The notes beneath the pieces were generated by a model. That model did no database searches. It saw nothing but the letters and a program-made list of their open reading frames with translations, and was not told where the DNA came from. The translations under genes were made by a program, and so were the position numbers. A stretch of 64,000 nt of DNA from Anaerolinea sp. (GTDB lineage: Bacteria > Chloroflexota > Anaerolineae > Anaerolineales > Anaerolineaceae), in the NCBI GenBank assembly GCA_029975055.1, contig JARKPU010000074.1:186001-250000 (forward strand), in the 5' to 3' direction. How positions within the stretch are numbered: position 1 is the stretch's first letter; each line of letters starts with the position of its first letter. Below are positions 8,610 to 16,764 of this stretch, piece by piece.

Positions 8610-8735
8610 AGATACACAGTCCAAGAAAACAGGCGGTGCAAACAGGTGCTGCGCACCCGCTTGCACCGCCTGGAATAACCCGCTACAGGTACGTTATCCT
8701 TTACGATCTACGTGAGCCGGCGGGAAAAGTTGCGG

Positions 8736-9134
8736 TTATTCGAGGAAAACCTCGACGTGTTCGCCGTCTTTGTCATCCTGTACGTCCACAATCTGCCCGA
8801 TTTCGCCCGATTCGATCATGCGCATCAGCTCGTTGGGATCCATGCCTTCGATCTCCGGCGAGAACTTCGAACCCATCTTGAGGCCGATGCCCACCATGCT
8901 GAGCGGCAGGCGCACGTTGACGCGCGGGCGGCCGGAATCGGTGTCGGTGACGCGCACGCGGAACCAGCGCGGCTTTCGGCCAGGCGCGGTCGGCTCGACG
9001 GCTTTACCCGCAGGCGAGCTTTCGGCGCGCGCGGTCTCTTCCAATGCTTCCAGCAACTGGGCGGCCTCCTCGGCCGATATTTTCCCTTCCTGCACCATCT
9101 GTAAGATCTTGATCCGTTCTTCCACGGTTGCCAT
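8736..9134 (-). CDS. SHOCT-like domain protein paired with DUF2089
   Basis: Protein of 132 residues. The N-terminus, MATVEERIKILQMVQEGKIS followed by AEEAAQLLEAL, is the short SHOCT-like helical hairpin found at the N-terminus of many bacterial regulators and envelope-stress proteins. The rest includes a basic segment PGRKPRWFRVRVTDTDSGRPRVNVRLPL and an acidic tail. ATG at 9134 is chosen because it matches the usual start of the domain; an earlier in-frame start would overlap the upstream gene. It follows the DUF2089 gene by 19 bp, a pairing common in Chloroflexi and Firmicutes, so the two probably act together in regulation (inference). Confidence 0.8.
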   Translation of the reverse strand: MATVEERIKILQMVQEGKISAEEAAQLLEALEETARAESSPAGKAVEPTAPGRKPRWFRVRVTDTDSGRPRVNVRLPLSMVGIGLKMGSKFSPEIEGMDPNELMRMIESGEIGQIVDVQDDKDGEHVEVFLE

Positions 9135-9153
9135 ACTCTTATCTCCTGCCGCG

Positions 9154-9627
9154 TTAAGCGACGCTTTCATCGGGTTTGACTTCTTCACGCACGCCCTTCA
9201 GGCGCCGGCGGGCCTCTTGCAGTGTGATTACCCCCTTGTCCAGATCATCCAAAATGCGCTTGCGCTCGGCCGGGCTGGGAAGCGAGACGGAAGGCGTCAC
9301 TTCCTCGCGCGCCGGCTCGTACCCCATGGCGCGCAGAATATCGTTCATGCGGTTGCGCAGAGTCGGGTACGAAAGGTTGAGCTCTTCCTCCATGCGGTTG
9401 AAGCGTCCCTCGCAGCGGATGAATGTGAGGATGAACTGCATCTGCTCATTGTTCAGGCGCGTGAACGGCAGCAGCCACTTGAGCTGTTCGGGGGTAAAGG
9501 AGCCTTGCAGGCTGCCCCCTACCGGCTGGAAACTCCCTTCGATGGTCGTTTCGCACGTCGGGCAGGAGAGGCGGGTGACCACCAGGTCTCCGCCACAAAC
9601 CGGGCATTTCGTCAGCATTGGGTTCAT
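9154..9627 (-). CDS. DUF2089 zinc-ribbon/HTH regulator
   Basis: Protein of 157 residues. An N-terminal zinc ribbon (CPVCGG ... CPTCET, residues about 8-27) is followed by a helix-turn-helix of sigma-region-4 type around QLKWLLPFTRLNNEQMQFILTFIRCEG and RMEEELNLSYPTLRNRMNDILRAMGY, which are hallmarks of DUF2089. A C-terminal SHOCT-like hairpin (RKRILDDLDKGVITLQEARRRL) mirrors that of the neighbouring gene. Probably a DNA-binding transcriptional regulator. It has its own strong promoter at 9660-9687 and leads a two-gene operon. Confidence 0.88.
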   Translation of the reverse strand: MNPMLTKCPVCGGDLVVTRLSCPTCETTIEGSFQPVGGSLQGSFTPEQLKWLLPFTRLNNEQMQFILTFIRCEGRFNRMEEELNLSYPTLRNRMNDILRAMGYEPAREEVTPSVSLPSPAERKRILDDLDKGVITLQEARRRLKGVREEVKPDESVA

Positions 9628-9659
9628 AAAAGCTCCTCTACTTTCTATTTTCTAAACAT

Positions 9660-9687
9660 ATTTTACACCGTATTTTATAATTGTCAA
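9660..9687 (-). promoter_or_regulatory. Sigma70-type promoter of the DUF2089 operon
   Basis: Read on the minus strand: TTGACA (9682-9687), 16-bp spacer, TAAAAT (9660-9665), in a strikingly AT-rich stretch (9640-9730). The start codon at 9627 is 33 bases further on. Confidence 0.75.
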
Positions 9688-9732
9688 GATTTAGTTGAAA
9701 AATATTGATCTGATTTTTAGAATATTTAAAGA

Positions 9733-9757
9733 AAAACGGGCCTGCCGGCCCGTTCCA
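9733..9757 (-). terminator. Terminator of the DUF6504 gene
   Basis: On the minus strand AACGGGCC-GGCA-GGCCCGTT is followed by TTTCTTT, just past the stop at 9765. Confidence 0.85.
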
Positions 9758-9764
9758 CCCCGTT

Positions 9765-10121
9765 TCAGCCCCATTCGCAATAGATCAACCACTTCCCTTT
9801 GCGGTCGGAGGCATCTTCCGGCGCGCGGTCATAGTACAATTCAAAGACGCGCCCGTCCTGCACCTTCACCCTGAAGTGAAAGCGCCCCACCCCCCACGAA
9901 CCCCTCGAAGCGGCCCGCCAGGCATGCGACGGGCGCATATTGCGTTCCGAGCGCCCGCGGCGGGCATAATCGTGGTATTCCTCGAGCAGTTCCACCACGC
10001 GGAATTCTTCATCCCGCCATTTGAAGCCATCCGGGCAGGGGGGCGTCTTTTCCAGCTTTGGCGGGCTGTCAAAGCTGGGCTCGATGATTTCATCGTAGAA
10101 ATGGATTGGGCGCAGCGCCAT
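9765..10121 (-). CDS. DUF6504-like protein
   Basis: Small protein of 118 residues. The core, GFKWRDEEFRVVELLEEYHDYAR, and the C-terminal strand VFELYYDRAPEDASDRKGKWLIY, resemble DUF6504, a family often found near DNA-repair genes in Actinobacteria and Chloroflexi. ATG at 10121 has AGGAG upstream, and a TATAAT box at 10154-10159 lies just before it, which excludes the earlier in-frame start at 10154. The upstream neighbour, a radical SAM protein of the putative DNA modification/repair family, fits that context. Molecular function unknown. Confidence 0.72.
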   Translation of the reverse strand: MALRPIHFYDEIIEPSFDSPPKLEKTPPCPDGFKWRDEEFRVVELLEEYHDYARRGRSERNMRPSHAWRAASRGSWGVGRFHFRVKVQDGRVFELYYDRAPEDASDRKGKWLIYCEWG

Positions 10122-10153
10122 GCCGGCTCCTGGGAGAGAAAACCTCAAGAGCA

Positions 10154-10159
10154 ATTATA
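10154..10159 (-). promoter_or_regulatory. -10 box for the DUF6504 gene
   Basis: Minus strand TATAAT, 32 bases before ATG 10121. The -35 region is not clear. Confidence 0.5.
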
Positions 10160-10295
10160 CCGGCAGTGGCCGCCCGGCCGCCCTTGTTTTAGAACAGACT
10201 GAGTTCCCCATTGGCTGCATGAAACAGCCGCCTTTTAAAATAAGAATGTGCTTGCTTTAACGAATCATGCCCGGCACAGGAAGGTTATTGAGACT

Positions 10296-11510
10296 TCAAG
10301 CAAACAGGCCGGGCTGGAACGGCGGGCGGCGGCCGTTCAACAGGATGAACGGCGCCGCGCGCGAGGCGATCACCCCCAGGGCCTTCAGGTCGTCCAGCGA
10401 GCGCAGCCGGTTCTTGCGCCGCGCCGCCAGGATGGCCAGCGCCCCCTTCGGGCCGATGCCGGGGATGCGCAGCAGCTGAACCCGGTCGGCGCGGTTCACT
10501 TCCAGCGGCGCTTCGAGCAAATTGCTGCGCGCCCAGGCCAGCTTCGGGTCTGTCTCCAAGGGCAGGTTGCCGCCGTTCTGGAAGGGCAGCTCTTCCACAT
10601 CGAAGCCGTAATCGCGCAGCAAGAAGGAGGCCTGGTACAGGCGGTGTTCGCGCCAGGGATTGCACTCCGGCAGGTTCTCGAAGGGCGTACCGGGCGTGGG
10701 CGAGAAGTGCGAGTAGTACCCGCGCGCCAGGCGCACGGTTTTGTTCAGGTAAGCGGTCGTGTTGAGCAACTCCAGATCGCTCTCGCCCACCGCGCCCACC
10801 ACGAACTGGGTGGTGCTCGAAGGCCAGCGCCCGTTCCAGCCCTGCCGGCCGGGCAGCGACTGGCGGATCTGTTCCACCCAGCGCAGCGGCTGGAGCAGCT
10901 CTTCCATGAAGACCTTTTGCGGCGCGAGGGCCTCCAGCCGCCGGGGGTTGGGCCCCTCCAGGTTGACCGAGACGCGGTCGGCCAGCTGCATGGCGCGCAG
11001 CACCTGGTCGTATTCGGCGCCGGGCATCAGCTTGAGGTGCAAATAACCGCGGTAGTGCAGCTTGAGGCGCAGGTGCTCGGCAAAAGCGATCAGTTTATCC
11101 TGCGTGCGCATCCCGCCGCCGGCGATGCCCGAGCTGATGAAAGCCCCTTTGATCAACCCCTTCTCCGTCAGGCGCACCACCGCCCCGGCCATTTCTTCGG
11201 GCTTGAAGGTCACGCGCCTGGAATCGCGCCCGGCGCGGAAGCAGCAGTAATTGCAATTGCGCTCGCAGGCCGAGGTGATCAGCGATTTGAGGATGGGCAT
11301 GCGCTGGCCGTTGGGCAGTGCCGCCAGCGTGATGGGGAAGCCTTCGGCGGGGTCGTCGCACCCCCCGGCCGATGGGCGTGGCTGCGCCGCACCGCGGGCA
11401 GGCTCGGGCCTGAAGGCGGGGCAGGCGGGCGGGGAATCGAGCCGGGCTTCTTCGGCCCGCTCGACTTTCATCTCCTGGTTGAGCGCCGCCAGCTTCTCGA
11501 ACGTATCCAT
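10296..11510 (-). CDS. Putative DNA modification/repair radical SAM protein (TIGR03916-like)
   Basis: Radical S-adenosylmethionine protein of 404 residues. The cluster motif is CERNCNYC at about residues 82-89 (CX3CX2C ligating [4Fe-4S]), followed by ISSGIAGGGMRTQDKLI. The C-terminus has a helix-hairpin-helix DNA-binding element (LLRIPGIGPKGALAILAARR) and a tail ending RRPPFQPGLF. This combination defines TIGR03916, thought from gene neighbourhoods to act on DNA; no reaction has been proved. The usual partner, a DUF4130 uracil-glycosylase-like protein, is not adjacent here. ATG at 11510 lies six bases after a TATAAT box, so the mRNA may be leaderless. Confidence 0.88.
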   Translation of the reverse strand: MDTFEKLAALNQEMKVERAEEARLDSPPACPAFRPEPARGAAQPRPSAGGCDDPAEGFPITLAALPNGQRMPILKSLITSACERNCNYCCFRAGRDSRRVTFKPEEMAGAVVRLTEKGLIKGAFISSGIAGGGMRTQDKLIAFAEHLRLKLHYRGYLHLKLMPGAEYDQVLRAMQLADRVSVNLEGPNPRRLEALAPQKVFMEELLQPLRWVEQIRQSLPGRQGWNGRWPSSTTQFVVGAVGESDLELLNTTAYLNKTVRLARGYYSHFSPTPGTPFENLPECNPWREHRLYQASFLLRDYGFDVEELPFQNGGNLPLETDPKLAWARSNLLEAPLEVNRADRVQLLRIPGIGPKGALAILAARRKNRLRSLDDLKALGVIASRAAPFILLNGRRPPFQPGLFA

Positions 11511-11516
11511 AAATAC

Positions 11517-11545
11517 ATTATAGAACGATTGTTCACCGGTTTCAA
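11517..11545 (-). promoter_or_regulatory. Promoter predicting a leaderless radical SAM mRNA
   Basis: Minus strand: TTGAAA (11540-11545), 17-bp spacer, TATAAT (11517-11522), then GTATTT and the ATG at 11510. Transcription would start at or next to the A of the start codon. Confidence 0.7.
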
Positions 11546-11605
11546 GATGATTTTTCGCCTGCTGCGCATCTCATCGCGCGCGTCATGCCTGGGGCACTCT
11601 TGCCT

Positions 11606-11611
11606 TATAAT
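11606..11611 (+). promoter_or_regulatory. -10 box for the aldolase-like gene
   Basis: TATAAT 38 bases before the first ATG at 11649. No strong -35 box is seen. Confidence 0.5.
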
Positions 11612-11648
11612 CAGATAGACCCAACTACGTTTCTGCCCAAGCAAGCAC

Positions 11649-12776
11649 ATGCTCCCTCCACACCCTATGACTCTCTTTGACTCGATCCAAAAACCCACCC
11701 TGCTGCTCGATGAAACCGCCGCGCGCGCCAACATCCGGCGCATGGCCGCCAAGGCGCGCGCTTCGGGCGCGGCCTTCAGGCCGCACTTCAAGACCCACCA
11801 ATCCGCCGAAATCGGCGAGTGGTTCCGCGCCGAAGGGGTGCGCGCCATCACCGTCTCCTCGCTGGATATGGCCCTGTACTTCGCCGACCACGGCTGGGAT
11901 GACATCACCCTGGCCTTCCCGGCCAACCTGCGCCAGCTTGCCGGTTTGAACGAGCTGGCCGGCCGCGTGCGCCTGGGGCTGCTGGTCGAATCCCGCGAGG
12001 CAGCCCTGGGGTTGTCGCAGGGCTTGAGTGCAAGTGTGGATATCTGGCTCAAGGTCGATTCCGGCCTGGGCCGCACCGGCATCCACTGGCAGGATGCCCC
12101 CGCGGCGGCAGCCCTGGCCGGTTTCATCCGCTCGCTGCCGCACCTGCGCCTGCGCGGGCTGCTGACTCACGCCGGGAACACCTACGAGGCCCCCGGCCCG
12201 GCCCAGGCTGCCGCGCTGCACCGCCAGGCCACCTCCCGGCTGGATGCGCTGCGCCGCGAGCTGGCAGGCCTGGGAACCGAGGATCTGCTCGTCTCGGTCG
12301 GCGACACGCCCGGCTGCTCGGCGGTGGAGAGCTTCGCCCCGGCGGATGAAATCCGCCCGGGGAATTTCGTCTTCTACGATGCCGAGCAGTACCTGTTTGG
12401 CGCGTGCGGCTGGGAGCAGGTGGCGGTGGCGCTGGCCTGCCCGGTGGTGGCACTCCACCCCGAGCGCGGCGAAGCGGTCATCTACGGCGGGGCCATCCAC
12501 CTCTCCAAGGATTTCTACCAGCAGGGCGGCCGGCGCATCTACGGGCTGGTGTGCTTGCCGGAGGGTGAGCGCTGGGGCGCCCCTCTGGCCGACGCCTGGG
12601 TGGAGCGTGTCTCGCAGGAGCACGGCGTCTTGCGCCTCGCTCAGGCCGACCTGGCGCGCCTGCAGGTAGGCGGGCTGGTGTGCATCCTGCCGGCGCATTC
12701 CTGCCTGACGGCGCAGTGCATGGGCCGCTACCTGGCCCTCGACGGCCGCTGGGTCGAGATGATGGGCGTGCGCTGA
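11649..12776 (+). CDS. D-threonine aldolase/D-serine dehydratase-like PLP enzyme
   Basis: Fold-type III pyridoxal-phosphate enzyme of 375 residues, in the DSD1/D-threonine aldolase family that cleaves D-3-hydroxy amino acids. The alanine-racemase-type barrel begins KPTLLLDETAARANIRRM, and the PLP lysine is Lys48 in RPHFKTHQ. Phosphate-binding regions GLGRTGIH and SVGDTPGCSAVE are present. The C-terminal metal site His-x-Cys is visible as His350 and Cys352 in PAHSC. ATG at 11649 or ATG at 11667 is possible; neither has a good ribosome binding site. Which amino acid it cleaves is unclear. The YYY membrane protein follows after 12 bp. Confidence 0.87.
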   Translation: MLPPHPMTLFDSIQKPTLLLDETAARANIRRMAAKARASGAAFRPHFKTHQSAEIGEWFRAEGVRAITVSSLDMALYFADHGWDDITLAFPANLRQLAGLNELAGRVRLGLLVESREAALGLSQGLSASVDIWLKVDSGLGRTGIHWQDAPAAAALAGFIRSLPHLRLRGLLTHAGNTYEAPGPAQAAALHRQATSRLDALRRELAGLGTEDLLVSVGDTPGCSAVESFAPADEIRPGNFVFYDAEQYLFGACGWEQVAVALACPVVALHPERGEAVIYGGAIHLSKDFYQQGGRRIYGLVCLPEGERWGAPLADAWVERVSQEHGVLRLAQADLARLQVGGLVCILPAHSCLTAQCMGRYLALDGRWVEMMGVR

Positions 12777-12788
12777 CCTCGCGCGCGG

Positions 12789-15284
12789 GTGGAAATGCTC
12801 CAGGTGCTCGTCTGGTGGGTCATCCTCACCCTGCTTGGCTGGGCGGCCTGGCCGCTCGGCTTTCGGCTGTTTGGCAGGCTGCCCGGGCGCGGTTATGCCT
12901 TCAGCCGCGCGCTCGGGCTGCTGCTGGCCTCTTACCTGCTGTGGGCAGGCGCATCGCTGCGCATCCTGCAAAACGACCTGGGCGGCATCACCCTCAGCCT
13001 GCTCAGCGTCGCCGCGGTCTCGCTCTGGCTGCTCCTGCGCCCGGCGGGCAGCCTGCCGGAGATGCGCGCCTTCGTTAGAGAGCATTGGCGCATGCTCGCC
13101 GCCGCCGAGCTGCTCTTCGCCCTTGCCTTCGCCGCCTGGGCGCTGCTGCGCGCCGGAGCCGCCGATAAGATCATGCCTGCCGGCGGCGAGAAATTCATGG
13201 AGATGGCCTTTGTCAACGGCATCCTCAACAGCCGCCAGTTCCCACCGCTCGACCCCTGGCTCTCCGGCTACGCCATCTCCTATTATTATTTCGGCTATGT
13301 GATGATCGCCCTGCTGGCGCGCCTCTCGGGGGCGGCGGCGGGCGTGGCTTTTGAACTCAATGATGCGCTGCTCTTCGCGCTCACCCTGCTGGGGGCCTTC
13401 GGGCTGGTGTACGACCTCGCCGCCGCAAGCCGGGCCTCGCGGCGCGGCAGCACGCTGGCCGGGCTGCTCGGAGCGCTGCTGGCGGCCGGGGTGGGCAACC
13501 TGCAGGGCTTCCTGGAGGTGCTCTATGCGCGCGGCTGGCTTCCGGCGGGCTTCGCGCGCTGGCTGGCGGTGCCGGGCTTCCCCGAACAGGCGCAGGTAAC
13601 CGGCACGTTCGACCCAGGCAGCTTCTTCGGCTGGGCCTGGCGCGCCTCGCGCGTGTTGAACGACCTCGACCTCGCCGGCAAGCCCGTGCCTTACCAGCCC
13701 ATCACCGAGTTTCCGGCCTTCAGCTTCTTGCTCGGCGATAACCATCCGCATGTGCTGGCTCTGCCCTTTGCGCTGCTGGCAGCCGGGGCAGCCTTGCAGC
13801 TCCACCTCACCGCCCTGCAGGGCGGGCGTCTCCGGTTCGGCCAAACCGCGTGGATGGGGCTGCTGCTCGGCGCGTTGATCTTCCTCAACACCTGGGATTA
13901 CCCCATTTACCTCGGCCTGGCGCTGCTGGCCTGGCTGGCAGGCGCTTATGCCGCCGAAGGCGCCCTGAACCTGCGGCAGGCCTGGCAGGCGGCGCGCCTT
14001 GGGCTGGCGCTGGCGGGCTGGGGCCTGCTCTTCTACCTGCCTTTCCTGACCGGCTTCTCCTCGCAGGCGGGCGGCCTGCTGCCCTATATCTTCCCGCCCA
14101 CCCGCCTGGCGCAGTACCTGGTAATGTTCGCCCCGTTCATCTTCGTGCTGGCGCTCTTTCTGCCCGCTTCGCTCGCCCGGCAGAACCCCGGTTCGGCCCG
14201 GCCCTTCACGCTGCGCCGATGCCTGCTCTGGTGGCTGCGCCTGGCAGGCGGGCTGGCGGCTTTCTTCGGCCTGCTGCTGGCCCTGACGGCGCTGGTGCTG
14301 GCGCTCGATGGCGCACGCGGAGGGCAGCTCAACGCCGCGCTGGCCCCCTACCTGGGCGGGAGCCTGCGCGAGGCCGCCCGGCAGGCCCTGCTGCAGCGCC
14401 TGAGCAGCCCCTGGCTGTTCCTGCTGCTCAGCGCGCTCATCACCCTCGCCGCGGCGGGGGTTTGGAGCGCTCCGCGCTCGCCCACAGATGGGGCGCGCCA
14501 GCCCGCCGACCCCGGGCTGCTCTTCGCCCGCCTGCTGGCGCTAACGGGCCTGGCGCTCACCTTCCTGGTCGAGTTTGTCTATCTGCGCGACGGCTTCGGC
14601 CTGCGCATGAACAGCGTGTTCAAGTTTTACTTCCAGGGCTGGGTGCTGCTCGCCTGCGCATCCGCATACGCCGCGTGGTGGCTGGTTGCGCGGCTACCGC
14701 GGTCTTCGCCCTTGCGCACCGCGTTCCTGGTTGGCGGTGCGGCCTTGCTGCTGGCGGGGCTGGTCTTCCCGCTCGCGGGCGTTTCCAGCCGCACCAACGG
14801 GTTCACCACACCGCTCAACCTGGATGGAACGAGCAACTTGCGGCGCGAAAACCCCGATGACTGGGCCGCCATCGACTGGCTGCTGGAACATGGGCGCGAG
14901 GACGGGCAGCCCCCGCTGCTCCTCGAAGCCCCTGGCGCCTCTTACACCTACGCCGGGCGCATATCGGCCTTCACCGGCTACCCGGCGCTGCTGGGCTGGG
15001 CCGTGCATGAGATGCAATGGCGCGGCAGCTACGCGGTGCAGGGCGCGCGCGAGGGTGAAATCGCCGAAATCTACACCACCCCCGACCCTGGCCAGGCCCT
15101 CGCCCGCCTGCGCGCGCTGGGGGTTCGCTATGTGATCCTCGGCGGGCCGGAACGCGAATACATCCGGCAGCAATGCAGCCTGCCCGAGCGCGCCTGCAGC
15201 CCGGCGCAGGCCGAGGCCAAGTTCGATTCTGCGCTGATCACCGCCTTCCGCCAGGGCTCCGTCACCGTGTACCGCGTGCCCTGA
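12789..15284 (+). CDS. DUF2298 'YYY' multi-spanning membrane protein (TIGR03662-like)
   Basis: Large integral membrane protein of 831 residues with many hydrophobic helices. The naming motif is the tyrosine run in GYAISYYYFGYVMIALLARL (about residues 158-178). The next block, PITEFPAFSFLLGDNHPHVLALPF, is a second family hallmark. A soluble C-terminal part (about residues 685-831) includes DWAAIDWLLEHG and LRALGVRYVILGGPEREY. The family is restricted mainly to Chloroflexi and Archaea; distant similarity to GT-C glycosyltransferases has been suggested, and the position beside UDP-glucose dehydrogenase would suit glycan work, but both are inference. Start GTG 12789 or ATG 12795; no clear Shine-Dalgarno. 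Confidence 0.87.
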   Translation: MEMLQVLVWWVILTLLGWAAWPLGFRLFGRLPGRGYAFSRALGLLLASYLLWAGASLRILQNDLGGITLSLLSVAAVSLWLLLRPAGSLPEMRAFVREHWRMLAAAELLFALAFAAWALLRAGAADKIMPAGGEKFMEMAFVNGILNSRQFPPLDPWLSGYAISYYYFGYVMIALLARLSGAAAGVAFELNDALLFALTLLGAFGLVYDLAAASRASRRGSTLAGLLGALLAAGVGNLQGFLEVLYARGWLPAGFARWLAVPGFPEQAQVTGTFDPGSFFGWAWRASRVLNDLDLAGKPVPYQPITEFPAFSFLLGDNHPHVLALPFALLAAGAALQLHLTALQGGRLRFGQTAWMGLLLGALIFLNTWDYPIYLGLALLAWLAGAYAAEGALNLRQAWQAARLGLALAGWGLLFYLPFLTGFSSQAGGLLPYIFPPTRLAQYLVMFAPFIFVLALFLPASLARQNPGSARPFTLRRCLLWWLRLAGGLAAFFGLLLALTALVLALDGARGGQLNAALAPYLGGSLREAARQALLQRLSSPWLFLLLSALITLAAAGVWSAPRSPTDGARQPADPGLLFARLLALTGLALTFLVEFVYLRDGFGLRMNSVFKFYFQGWVLLACASAYAAWWLVARLPRSSPLRTAFLVGGAALLLAGLVFPLAGVSSRTNGFTTPLNLDGTSNLRRENPDDWAAIDWLLEHGREDGQPPLLLEAPGASYTYAGRISAFTGYPALLGWAVHEMQWRGSYAVQGAREGEIAEIYTTPDPGQALARLRALGVRYVILGGPEREYIRQQCSLPERACSPAQAEAKFDSALITAFRQGSVTVYRVP

Positions 15285-15355
15285 AGCCGCCGCCCCGGGC
15301 AGGATCATTGCAAATTTCGTTCAATTTGCCATGCCCGCTTTTCGAATACCTGCTA

Positions 15356-15364
15356 TGCTATAAT
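15356..15364 (+). promoter_or_regulatory. Extended -10 promoter of ugd
   Basis: TGCTATAAT, an extended -10 element, 22 bases before ATG 15387; AAGGAGGG lies between them as ribosome binding site. Confidence 0.65.
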
Positions 15365-15386
15365 TTGCCAAGGAGGGTTACCCAAT

Positions 15387-16712
15387 ATGAGCCGAATTTG
15401 CGTTATCGGTACCGGTTATGTGGGCCTGGTGACGGGCGCCTGCTTTGCAGACCTGGGGAACACCGTCGTCTGCCTGGATGTCGATGAAACCCGCATCAAC
15501 CGCCTCAAGAGCGGCATCATGCCCATCTACGAACCGGGACTGGAGCAGATCGTTGACCAGAACGTGCGCCACGGGCGCCTGAGCTTCACCACCGATTACC
15601 CCGAAGCGCTGAAGAACGCCGAGTTTGCTTTCATCGCGGTCGGCACCCCTTCTGGCGTGGACGGCGAAGCCGATTTGCAGTACGTGCGCCAGGCGGCCGA
15701 ATCGATCGCCGACCTGGTGGAGTGGCCGATCATCGTGGTCAACAAATCCACCGTGCCTGTTGGAACCGGCGACTGGGTGGCCGAGGTCATCACCCGCCGG
15801 CGCAACGGCCGCCCGCTGGATTTCAACGTGGTCTCCAACCCCGAGTTCCTGCGCGAAGGCTCGGCCATCCTCGATTTTATGTCGCCAGACCGGGTGGTGC
15901 TTGGCTCGCTGCACCGCGAGGCTGCCGAAAAGGTGGCCCGCCTCTACCTCAGCCTGCGCTGCCCGATCATGATCACTGACCTGCGCACCGCCGAGATGGT
16001 CAAGTACGCCTCCAACGCCTTCCTGGCCACGCGCATCTCCTTTATCAATGAAATTGCCAACATCTGCGAGGAGCTTGGCGCCGACGTGCGCGAGGTGGCT
16101 CGCGGCATGGGCCTGGATAAGCGCATCGGGCCGTCTTTCCTGGATGCCGGGCTGGGCTGGGGCGGGAGCTGCTTCCCAAAGGATGTCAAAGCCCTGGCGC
16201 ACATGGCCGTGCTGCACGGCACGCACCCGCAGTTGCTCCAGGCCGTCATGGATATCAACCGCAACCAACGCCGCCGCGTGGTCGTCAAGCTGCGCCGCGC
16301 GCTCGGCACGCTTGACCAGAAGGTGATCGGCGTGCTCGGCCTCTCGTTCAAACCCAACACCGATGACATCCGCGAGGCCCCCGCGCTGGAAGTGATCCAC
16401 CTGCTGGAAAATGAAGGCGCCAGCGTGCGCGCATACGACCCGCAGGCCATGCAGGCGGCCGCGTCCGTCTTGCCGCGCGTGCGCCTGTGCGAAACCGCCT
16501 ACGAAGTGGCCGAGGGCGCCGACGGCCTGCTGCTGGCAACCGAATGGAACGAATTTAAGCAGCTCGATTTCGGCATCATCCGCCAGACCATGCGCACGCC
16601 CATCATCATGGATTCGCGCAACCTGTGGGACGGCGAGCAACTGCGCGCCATGGGCTTCACCTACTTCTCCATTGGCCGCGGCTCGAAAACAAACGGCCAT
16701 ACCCAAGGATAA
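15387..16712 (+). CDS. ugd: UDP-glucose 6-dehydrogenase
   Basis: NAD-dependent enzyme of 441 residues that oxidises UDP-glucose to UDP-glucuronate, a precursor of capsule and exopolysaccharide sugars. The N-terminal Rossmann fold opens ICVIGTGYVGLVTGACFADLG; the substrate region includes VNKSTVPVGTG and NPEFLREGSAI; the catalytic Cys262 sits in GWGGSCFPKDVKAL; the C-terminal domain shows GLSFKPNTDDIREAP. Length and all motifs match the family. It has a strong ribosome binding site and an extended -10 promoter. The PAS/GAF gene begins 52 bp downstream with its own start, so the two may be co-transcribed. Confidence 0.95.
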   Translation: MSRICVIGTGYVGLVTGACFADLGNTVVCLDVDETRINRLKSGIMPIYEPGLEQIVDQNVRHGRLSFTTDYPEALKNAEFAFIAVGTPSGVDGEADLQYVRQAAESIADLVEWPIIVVNKSTVPVGTGDWVAEVITRRRNGRPLDFNVVSNPEFLREGSAILDFMSPDRVVLGSLHREAAEKVARLYLSLRCPIMITDLRTAEMVKYASNAFLATRISFINEIANICEELGADVREVARGMGLDKRIGPSFLDAGLGWGGSCFPKDVKALAHMAVLHGTHPQLLQAVMDINRNQRRRVVVKLRRALGTLDQKVIGVLGLSFKPNTDDIREAPALEVIHLLENEGASVRAYDPQAMQAAASVLPRVRLCETAYEVAEGADGLLLATEWNEFKQLDFGIIRQTMRTPIIMDSRNLWDGEQLRAMGFTYFSIGRGSKTNGHTQG

Positions 16713-16764
16713 GAGGATTGACCGCAGGCCAGGTGGGCCGCAAGAGCCGGCCAAAGGGGGAACC

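Noticed and set aside
16411..16764. Longer start of the PAS/GAF protein
   Set aside because: It overlaps ugd in another frame and reads as a Pro/Arg-rich shadow.
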